Source of the DNA: Mytilus trossulus
Lineage: Eukaryota; Mollusca; Bivalvia; Mytilida; Mytilidae
Assembly (NCBI RefSeq): GCF_036588685.1
Contig: NC_086380.1
Coordinates: forward strand, 35,850,692 to 35,914,691
Direction of reading: 5' to 3'
DNA: 64,000 nt
Positions 38,246-50,200 of the stretch are shown here, in pieces (within the stretch, counting starts at the first letter, position 1; every line of letters begins with the position of its first letter). Under the pieces are notes generated by a model, which saw only the letters and a list, made by a program, of their open reading frames with translations, was not told the origin of the DNA and did not search any database. A program made the translations under genes and the position numbers.

Positions 38246-41200
38246 CTATTAATAATAGAATTGGTATTGATGTGTGAAAATATCTTATTCTAGAGATATG
38301 TGTCTTAAAAATTCACTTTCTTAACTTTTTCTTGATGAAAACCAGTTTATTTAGATTCCTTAAAATTATTTTAATAACAAGACTAGCTGACAATAATTTA
38401 TTTTATCAATATACATCCATGGAATTACAACTAATATTCTTTTTGTAATTTCCTTAATTCTTCTTTTTTTTCCATTTTTGGTTTCGTAAGACATGTAAGA
38501 AAATCATTTATAAAATTTTAGATTCATCAAGAAATATGTTTCTTAAAAGATAGAATGACATGGTTTTCCAAAGTCACATGGTTTTTAGTTGGAGTGGCAA
38601 CAAAAATCAGGGAATTATTGGTATGGCTCAATGTTACACACATGCTTATTACACTTAATGCAATTTTTTGATATTAAATCATTAATTTCATTGAAAATGT
38701 GGCATTCATTAATTCTCACTTACCTTTCGTTAAGCTCTGCCCACTTATGGCAATGTGTGATAATATTAGCAAAACGTGTTAATGTCTAATATTAACACCA
38801 GGCTGAAGCTAAAGTTTGCTGATATTGAACAATTAACACCCACTACAGTCGAGATTCTTAATTTATGAATGTATTTTTTAAACACCTGTCCTTTTAATAA
38901 AATAGTGCCTAACGTCAAGAAGCATTCACTATAATAAATAGAGGCTCAAGAGCCTGTATCGCTCACCTGATTCTACTTGGGTTTTTTAAATCATATAAAA
39001 AGATAAAATTTGGCTACAAAGTAACAACACTTGGCCAGCACACCATTAAGAAAGGAAAATTTATGCTAAGATTGCTTTCATTCAATTCAGTTGTTCTCTA
39101 AAAGAAGTCATTTGTATGCATTTCCCATAGGGTCCTATGTTAAACTAAGTCCCCCTCTGGCAGTCATCTTGGATGATGAATCAGCTACAAAGTAACAACA
39201 CTTGGTCAGCACCTTATAAGAAACATTCATGCTATGTTTGGTTTCATTCCATTCACTGGTTCTCTAAAAGAAGTCATTTGTATGCATTTCCCATAGGGTC
39301 CTATGTTAAACTAAGTCCCCTGCTGGCTGCCATCTTGGATGATGAATCAGATACAAAGTAACAACACTTGGTCAGCACCTTATAAGGAACATTCATGCTA
39401 TGTTTGGTTTTATTCCATTCAGTGGTTCTCTAAAAGAAGTAATTTGTATGCATTTCCCATAGGGTCCTATGTTAAACTAAGTCCCCTGCTGACGGCCATC
39501 TTGGATGATGGATCGGCTACAAAGTAACAACACTTGGTCAGCACCTCATAGGGAACATTTATGCAATGTTTGGTTTCATACAATTCAGTGGTACTCTAAA
39601 AGAAGTCATTTGTATGTATTTCCCAAAGGGTCCTATGTTAAACTAAGTTCCCTGCCAGTCACCATCTTGGATGATGGATTGGCTACAAAGTAACAACACT
39701 TGGTCAACACCTTATAAGGAACATTCATGCAATGTTTGGCTTTATTCCATTCAGTGGTTCTCTAAAAGACGACAAGTGGTGAGATAAGCTCACTTGGCCC
39801 TGTGGGCCAGGTGAGCTCAAAACGCATACTTCCGTTGGACGAAAGTTGTTAGGGTGATGAACAAACTCACTGAAAAAATTATCACCAGCCACTTTGTCTT
39901 AATTTGTGATAATTTCCCCCCTCATGTGTTAACCTACCCTAACACCTTCATCCAAGGGCAGTAAATTTATTATTGTACATCAAAAAGAAGCTGTAAATAC
40001 TTTTCCAATATACATACTGTTTTATTCTTAATTTTCTGTAAACTAAACATTCCAATATCATCTACAAAGTCGTGTCTATCGCCAGGTATTATCATCTTCA
40101 GGTCAATCTTTCGTCGTAACTTGGCTTTCTCCCTTCTAATCTTCTTTATTTTCCTATAATGAAAATAAATGTGCATTGTTTTATTACAATTCAAAAGTTT
40201 TATTCACTTTTTAAAAGTACAGACCTGAATAGCAGATTCCTCAATTATAAATCTTTTTTTCAATATTGAAAGCCATTTTAATTCAGAGGGTGTTGAGTGC
40301 TTGAAAAAAAGTCACTGCTCCTGATTTTGAATTACTGGACCTTACATAAGTATCATTGTTATATTCACAAATATTTACTGCTTGTTTGACATAACCATAA
40401 GATCTGTATACAAATAAAAAGAATATTTAAACATATTAAAAACTTTAAAGGAATCAAAAAGTTACTTGAACTTACCATGTTACACTAACAGTCAAATCTG
40501 TATTAAAAATGCACCATCCAGACAATAAAAAAACAAATGAAACAGTGAGTTACAAGCCACTGCTCACTGACAAGAACCCCACCCGCCCAGGAAGTTGTTA
40601 AAATTGAAAACAAATCACAAGGTATAGCTGACCTATATATAAACCCTGAAACCAAATTGAAGAAATCCTTTATATGTAGTTCTGGTGAAAGATGCGGTGA
40701 AAAATATTCATGGGAGGGACTGACAGACTGAGGGATGATGTACAGACAGAGGTAAAACAGTAAACCCCACATTTTATAAAGCTGAGGTATAAAAACTTTC
40801 AAGGGAGGTAACATTGAATTGAAATGGATTCAAAGTATATATCTATCACAAAATCTTGTAAAGAAAAGGGTGAACTGATATCTTTAATAGAGGTGACAAT
40901 TATAGCAGTTTGAATGTATGTTTATCAGTTCCTTAAAATGATTTAATGCCTTCTCAAAGATTAAAGTCATAACTGACCTTTTTAAAGCTTTTTTCTCTTC
41001 TTCCTCAGCCACTGCTATTTTCTTCAACAACTCTGCCTCATCTTCCTCGGAATCTTCTGCCTTCTCTTCTTTTTCTTCTTCTTCTTTTCTGATTTATTGA
41101 AAATAATTATGGTGTAAAAAAACATGCAATGTTAGCAAAGATGACAAAATGATACTTCAGGCCTTGACTCCATACAATGTACATTGCAAAGTCTATGAAA

Positions 41201-44200
41201 CTGTTAATTTCAAATTGAACAGATAATTTACAAAGAGATCACTATATGCATTTCAATAATCATTTTCAGGGATGATAAAAACTATTATCCTAATTAAGAG
41301 TAATTTCTTGCAATTTGATCATGTTGATTGGCTGATATCGTCATAATAAGTTTCAGTACAATTTTTTATCATGTCAATTAGAATGATCTCCCTTACACCA
41401 TTGAACTAATAAAAGATAGGTCATGTGGTCAATTTGATTGGCAGTTTAGGAGGTGGTGCATTGTAATTAAAAGTCCACCTTGTCTCTGATTGTTTAGTGA
41501 TAATAACAGTTGTCAATCATACTAGTTGAATCAATACCCACTTACCTAATCAAAATGTTTTTAAAAAAGCCTGCACAACAACACACATTAATGACATACA
41601 TTCTTGAATGAACTGCTCCAATAATATACCCAGTTTTTTCAGTTTATTTGTGTATTACACATGTATGTGCACATACATGAGAACTATAGGGAACTATATT
41701 TTAGTGTGAATACATTTAGTAACAGTAGCTAAACTGTCCTGTTGTTAGGGAGGGTGGTGCCTAAGTAAAGATTTAGAACAAGTTCTAATCTTTCCAAAAA
41801 CCCCAGTTGAGTTGCTTTATAGTCCTAATATTTTTCACAGTTATAGATAAAATATATTTGGTTAATACATCTAGATGAATTTATAGCCTCACCCCTCACT
41901 TGATATGAATTTTATTGAGTGATAAATTCTCATATTAGGACAACTGCACACTGTGTAACTTACATAACAATCTGGGAATAATGTTGGTTTTAAAATGAAA
42001 TGTGTTTATTCTATTCAATTTATTCTAGTCATAATAATATACAAAGTACTTACTCAGGTTCGTCCTCTTTATCTTCTTTGTTGAAATCCTTTTTCAGTCT
42101 TTTCCTCCAGTTAATTATACTCCTACAAAGTAAAGACAATAAATATTGAAAATTTTAGTCATTTAATTATTTGTTAACATTTCAAATTTCATTAAAATTT
42201 TTAGTGCGACTATGATATAAAAACATAAATTTTCACACTTTAATTTAAGAATTGAATGCTTCTTTTTGTAAATTTGTTGGGGTGTAACAGCTTTGACTGA
42301 AGTACTTTTGGTATGAAGTTCAGAAGTGCTAATTCTAAAATGTGTGTACAGTCAACGCTTTTACACCTCTATAAAATTACTTGAAGAAGCATTCAATACC
42401 TAAAATTACATTATTTTGCTAGGATCATAAAAAAAAATTTCTATCAAGATTTTATTTTATTTACCTGTACACTTATTTGTGGAAGCTCATGCCATCATGA
42501 ATGTTACATTCCCTTTTGAAATGAAGATGAATTTCGGAATGGCACGAGATTGCTTCTAGCCATTCAAAATACTGTATTATAATGAACAAGAATGTGTCCA
42601 TAGTACATGGATGCCCCATCCGCACTATCAATTTCTATGTTCAATGGACCGTGAAAATGGGAGAAAATCTCTAATTTAGCATTACAATTAGAAAAAATTA
42701 TATCATAAGGAACATATGTACTAAGTTTAAAGTTGATTGAACTTCAACTTCATCAAAAACTACCTTGACCAAAAACTTTAACCTGAAGTGGGACAAATGG
42801 ACGGACGAATGAACAGACAGAGGGACCACAGACCAGAAAACATAATGCCAATAAATGGGGCAAAAAAATACATGCAATTTAATTATAATGTCATATTCTG
42901 TCAAGTCCCTACTAAAGCTCTAGTTCTGATTCCATGTTATATATTAACAATTGACATGGAACTATATTTTTTCAATGTGTTCTCAATATTTTTTAAATGC
43001 GTTTTCACTATGTTTTGATGCAACCCAATAAAAGTTGTCTTGACAAAATCATCTTGTATTGTTGTAAATAATGTCAGTGTTGTAAAATTACAACATTTCT
43101 ATAAAATGTAAAATTGTTTTTATTGGGAAATAACTTTTTCACTGAGGTCAATATAAACAATTAAACAATTACCGTAATTCTTTCTTGCCCAAGACTTTTA
43201 TATCTCCTAAACAGTGTTTCAACTCTTCTGTGGATGCAGGATGGGTTGCTATTCTATCTTCATCAAGAATGACCTAATATTAAAAAAAGTCAGTAAATCT
43301 TAAAATCACTGAAACATGTCATTTGTTTAAAGAGGACCAAAAGTCTTAATATGCTTCCCACTTAAAAAATATTTAATTTTAGCTATTTACAACATTGAGA
43401 GGGGGTAGGAGGGGTCCTGATCCCGAAATCCCAGGCTAAAAAAACACCTGATCCCGAAATCCTGGGCTTAAAAACATGAAATCTTGAAGTCCCGAAATTT
43501 GAAAAAAAGAATTCCCAGATCCTGAAATCCCAAGCTTAAAAACACCTGATCCGGGAGTCCGGATAAAGGTCCTATCCCCCCTCTACATTGAGAACAAAAT
43601 AGCAGCACTTCAAAATTGTTATTTGTAATTTGCATCCCTATACATTAACAGAAAGAACATGTACAATAAATGCATCCAATAATTTCCACTGGATGATAAG
43701 AAAACAACATTCAAATTATTCAGATAATTCTGGGAAACCTTTGTTTTATAATTCAGGCACTTATTTATCACATGAAGATAAACAAGAACATATGGCCTAA
43801 TTGGTATGAAATTGAATGATCTTATATATGTATCTGAATATAAAGAATATGCAAATATATTATTAGTTCACCTTTCTAGTAGAATATTGCAATTAATATC
43901 ACAGTTTATCAAGCCCTAATGATGTTTATTAAATTTTTGCTACAGCTTATTTCATAACGCATGAAAAGGAAAACTTTGATTAGCTTGCTTGCTTTGTTTG
44001 TATAAAGATAAGATAAGATAAGATAAGATTTATTTTATTAAAGTGTCACCATCCATTACAATATCAATATATATATATATACACATAAAGTCATAAGAAC
44101 CCAACATTTATGTAAAAGTGCCAGCCGAAAACGACTTATGAGACACTATCATTAAAACAAACATCTAATACATACATAAAAGGACAGCTTTGATACATTT

Positions 44201-47200
44201 AAAATGTATTTCGTAATTTAAAAAAAATTAAAAATTAAAAATAACAAAACATATATAATTTCTAGATGACATGTTTTCGTCGATAAAACATATGATAAAG
44301 GGAACTAGCTAAAAGAGGAACCATATTCTCATTACACATAAGATAACGAAGTTTTTCAACATCACATAAATTCTCAAAATCAACATTTAAAAGACAGGCT
44401 TTGGCATATAATTCATGTCTGATATCAGAGTAAAAACAACAATTAAAAAGAAAGTGTTTTTCATCTTCAATTTGGCTACTATCACAAAAAATACATAAAC
44501 GGTCTTGTAGAGGTTCTGGTGGTCTAGCATATCGACCTGTTTCAACTTTAAGTTGTAACGAACCAGCTCTGAATAGTGATAAAATACGTCGGTGGCATCT
44601 ATTATTAACTACCTTTACATAAGGCTCCGTACCAATACAAGTTTTAAACAATCTATAAAATCTTAATTTATTACCATTGACATTATTTTTATCATTCCAT
44701 ACTTCATGGTGCCAATATTCTTTTTCAAAAACTTGTATAGAGTCCCATACATTACTCATATTAATTTCATCTTCTACATTTATAATCAATCTATATTTAC
44801 GAGCTAACTGTAAAACTCTATAATCCCATGACGATTTTCTTCTAATCGCCCAGGTATGAACCTTTTTACATATATTACTAGTATTGTCACATTTTAGACG
44901 ATTCCAAAGTTTAAAAACTTCAACTTTCAGTAGTGCATCGCCTGATAAAAAACCCATATCACCTCTAGCAGCTAAGTTGCTGCTTCTTTTGCTTAAGCCT
45001 AAGAAAAATTTACAAGCATTGTTTTGCAAATTATTTATACAATTATGTATATTAATGCCCCATACACCGGAAGCATATGTAAAAATGGGTTTGACCAAAG
45101 TGTCATATAATTTAGTAAATACATCAAAATTCATACCACCAGTTTTACAAAATTTGGCTTTAATAACACCAAGAGCTCTATTAGCTGATTTATACAATTC
45201 TTTGGCAATTATAGAATTATCTGAAAATTCATTCAAAAGTACACCAAGATATTTATAACAAGCTGCATATTCAAGACAAAGTTCGCCACATTTGAACTGA
45301 GAATTACTTCTTAGTACAGATTTATTTCTAAAATGAACAATTTTGGTTTTGTTTTTATTCAGAGTTAATCTCCACTTTTCACACCACTTATTTAAAATGT
45401 CCAACTGCTTTTGCAGTTTCTCTGCATCAGGTGCAATCAATGCAATATCATCAGCATATAATAACATAGAGACCATAATGTCATCTATTTGAATACCACA
45501 ATTTGCTTCTCTAATATCTGAGACTAAATCATTTACATAGATAGAAAATAAAGTCGGCGATAAAACACAGCCTTGTTTTACACCAAGAGCAACAGGAAAA
45601 AAGGATGTCATAAAGTTATTTACTCTGACTGCACAATTAACATTACTGTATAAAGAAGTAATACAATTTAAAAATATACCGCTAATACCAACTTTTTTCA
45701 ATTTAAAAATTAGACAGTCTCTATCAACGGTATCAAATGCTTTCTTTGCGTCAACAAAACATACAAATGTATCCTTTTTTGCATTTTTTCTACTTTTAAC
45801 AATATTATCTAATACATAAACATGATCTGTACAGTTTCTACCTTTTCGAAAACCGTTCTGTTCATCACATAAAATTTCATTTTCATTAAGCCATTTATTC
45901 AAACGCTTATTTAAAATGTCAGCAAAAATTTTACATGGGATAGATAAAATAGTTATACCTCTATATGACATAGGATCGAATTTACAACCACTATCATTTT
46001 TTGGAATAGGATTAATAATTCCATTTAACCATAAATCAGGCACTTTACCATTTTGAAAGCAGAATGAAATAAGTTTAAATAACAGGTCTATACATATGCT
46101 ATTGCGTAAACTTTCCGCAGGAATATAATCAAAACCGACTGCTTTATTCAATTTAGTCCTATTTACAGCGTCAATGACATCTTGTTTTGTAACAGGGCAG
46201 TTCAAAGTGTCACAGTTCCTAGTCGGGAAAACATGATTATTTCCCTTTACCCAGTCTAAATGATTGTTATCAAAATTGCCATTATCACCAGAATTAAATA
46301 GTTTTTCATAATCTGTTTTCCATTTGTCCAGGACAACATCAACATCACTACTAAAGCCTTCATCTGTTTTTACTTTGAATGGAATGTTTTGGCGACGTTC
46401 ATTCGCAATACCAATATTACCAATGTATTTCCAAAAGTCCCGAGTGTTATTACTTTGAAACAGTTTAGACAAATTATCCTGCTCCTTTAATTGAAAGTTA
46501 CGTTTAGTATTTCTATTTAGCTTATCGAACTGATTATATTGTACAATTATATTGGAACAATCTCCAATTACATTTAAATATAATATATACTTGCTTCATA
46601 ATGCCTGTCTATATTGCTTGCAGATGTCAAACTTAAATACAATGATTCAGCTTACGTTTATACAAACAACGCAAACAGGCCAGCCAAAGTTTTACTCCAC
46701 AAGCATTAGGAAATTGGCTGTAATGCTAATTGTATAACAAACCTGATTAGCCGCAGCCAATAGTTCTAAATAATTCTCACTCTGTATAAATTCTGAAGCA
46801 TTTAATGTGTGGAAGAGTGTGTAGTCTCCTTCAGCATAACCATCTCGTTGTCTGAAATATAGAATTTATATAATTATATATACAACCATATGATTAAATA
46901 GAAGCAAGACTATGATATCCACTGAGAAATACATTCTAAAAGCCTTAATTTGCAAAAGATTTACAAAAATTTTGCCATTTTCGCTGTGAAATGATAAAAA
47001 TTGTTTGGTCAGATTCCTCATTCGTTGGAATCATGAACTAGAGGCTCTAAAGAGCCTGTGTCGCTCACCTTGGTCTATGTGCATATTAAACAAAGGACAC
47101 AAATGGATTCATGACAAAATTGTATTTTGGTGATGGTGATGTGTTTGAAGTTCTTACTTTACTGAATGATTCTGCTTCTTACAATTATATTTATAATGAA

Positions 47201-50200
47201 CTTTGCCCATTAGTAACAGAGAACTATATTTGGTAAAAATTTACATAAATTTACCAAATTAATGAAAATTGATAAAAAATGACTATAAAGGGCAACAACT
47301 CCTTAAGGGGTCAATTGACCATTTAGGTCATTTGACTTATTTGTAGATCTTACTTTGCTGAACATTTTTGCTGTTTACAGTTTATCGCTATCTATAATAG
47401 TATTCAAGATAAATAAAAACGGCAAAATTTCTTTAAAAATTACCAATTGGAGGGCAGCAACCCAACAACCAGTTGTCCAATTCATCTGAAAAATTCAGGG
47501 CAGATAGATATTGACTTGATTAACAATTTAATTTCATGTCAGATTTGCTCTAAATGCTTTGGTTTCATAGTTATAAGCCAAAAACTGCATTTTACCCCTA
47601 TGTTCTATTTTTAGCCGTGGCGGCCATCTTGGTTAAATGGCCAGGTCATCAGACACATTTTTCAAACTAGATACCCCAAAAAATGATTGTGGCCTATTAG
47701 TTTCAGTGGAGATTTTGTAAAAGATTACTTAGATTTATGAAAAAATGGTTAAAAATTGACTATAAAGGGGAATAACTCCTAAAGGGGTCAACTGACCATT
47801 TCGGTCATGTTGACTTATTTGTAAATCTAACTTTGCTGAACATTATTGATGTTTACAGTTTATCTCTATCTATAATAATATTCAAGATAATAACCAAAAA
47901 CAGCAAAATTTCCTCAAAATTACCAATTCAGGGGCAGCAACCCAACAACAGGTTGACTGATTCATCTGAAAATTTCAGAGCAGATAGATCTTGACCTGAT
48001 AAACATTTTTATCCCATGTCAGATTTCCTCAAAATGCTTTGGTTTTTGAGTTATAAGCCAAAAACAGCATTTTACCCCTATGTTCTATTTTTAGCCATGG
48101 CAGCCATCTTGGTTGGTTGACCAGGTCACGCCACACATTTTTTAAACAAGATACCCCAAAGATGATTGTGGCCAAGTTTGGTTTAATTTGGCCCAGTAGT
48201 TTCAGAGGAGAAGATTTTTGTAAAAGATAACTTTAATTTACTAAAAATTGTTAAAAATTTACTATAAAGGGCAATAACTCCTAAACGGGTCACCTGACCA
48301 TTTCGGTCATGTTGACTTATTTGTAGATCTTACTTTGCTGAACATTATTGCTGTTTCCAGTTTATCTCTATCTATAATAATATTCAAGATAATAACCAAA
48401 AACAGCCAAATTTCCTCAAAATTACCAATTCAGGGGCAGCAACCCAACAACCGATTGACCGATTCATCTGAAAATTTCAGGGCAGATAGATCTTGACCTG
48501 ATAAACATTTTTATCCCATGTCAGATTTGCTCTAAATGCTTTGGTTTTTGAGTTATAAGCCAAAAACTGCATTTTACCCCTATGTTCTATTTTTAGCCAT
48601 GGCGGCCATCTTGTTTGGTTTGGCGGGTCACGCCACACATTTTTTAAACTAGATACCCCAATGATGATTGTGGCCAAGTTTGGTTTCATTTGGCCCAGTA
48701 GTTTCAGAGGAGAAGATTTTTGTAAAAGTTAACATCGCCGGACGACGCCGGACGCCAAGTGATGGGAAAAGCTCACTTGGCCCTTCGGGCCAGGTGAGCT
48801 AAAAATAGATATACCTTTGCATGCAATATGGGTTGATACTTTATTTATACATAAGTTTTAATTATCATCATAACAAAATTCTGAAAATTAATACAAGTCT
48901 GAAGCATATAATAAGCCTGTGCAACATATATATATTTCCAAAATAATGAAAATTTCAATTAACATCTATATCTTTGATATCTTTTCAGTGATTACATCAT
49001 CAGCAGCAATTATGGCTGGGGTGACTAGCAACAAAAAATAAGGTTTCGCAAAACAGAGCTTTATTTGAAAATAAGGAATTGGTACCAACAAAATTATCCT
49101 TAAAAATGCATAGACAAACCTTTTCTTTTTCTCTGGATGGATCAAACTAATGGTCTGTTTAGGTTCCATTTCCAACTCCTGGAAAACATACTTGGGGTCC
49201 ACAAATTTTGGGTCTATTTTATCTGGTGCTAAGAATTTCTCACAGACCACAAATATTTCAGCCGATTCATTACGTGAAGCTTGTGGTTTGGTAGCATGTA
49301 CACGTTTAAATAACTGTTGCATAACCCAGAGAAGTGCATTGTAGTCTTTGGACCTGAACACTTTTGTAACAAACCATCCACCTGGTTTTAAAAACTCTGT
49401 TGCTAGTTTTAATGCTTGGAGAGCAAGCTGAACTGAAAATATACAAGACAAGAAAATACAGTTTACTGGAATAGTCATTTGTATATTTGAACATTTCTCT
49501 ATGTATCAAGATGGCAAAATAGTATGGAAGATTTTAATTTAAAGCAATATAAAAATCATTTGAAACATAAGAAGCAGAATATGAAACTCTACAAGTCATA
49601 ACATCCTACTTTTTCAAACCATCCTTCCCTGAAACTTATCACTGTTTGATCTTTATTATACCTTACAAGCCTCAACTGGAATGATTCTCTTGTTTTGCAA
49701 AAGTCTGTATACAAGCATATAGAAAATATGTACTTAGTTGAATGTTTAAATTGGTAGATTTTCTTTACCAACAAAAATCTTCAAAATTGTTATCAAATGA
49801 AAAGTAATAAACTTGCAGTACCATACCTTCTTGGAAAGCATATAATATCTTACCTTGTTGGAAAGCATCATGCAACCAATTTTTACCAACATTAGGTGCT
49901 CCATCATTGAGAACTACATCAGCCTTCCACTGATGTAATTCCTTCTTCAATGTCTGAAAAATAAAATAAAAATATGTCACTATTATATTATCTTATGAAA
50001 ATAAAACAAAAATATGTCACTATTATATTATCTTATGTGACAGTATGTGTCTTAATCTATATTACAAAAAAATGTAGGCTTTATGTACAGTTTTTTAAAG
50101 AAATAAGTATCACTCATGTAGTTACAATAAGTACAACATATAAAGAGAGGCAAATTTTCTATAAAGTTGTTTTAGTTGGTTAATCTAAATATGTTTAAGG

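Noticed and set aside
39173..39693. Three similar 62-residue frames in tandem
   Set aside because: Each is one unit of the 166-bp repeat shifted by 166 bp; no protein features.
2766..39770. Regular repeat arrays as possible CRISPR
   Set aside because: Units are contiguous with no unique spacers, no cas genes are present, and the genome is eukaryotic.
44884..45258. 124-residue plus-strand frame
   Set aside because: It is antisense to the reverse transcriptase frame, which has all RT motifs.
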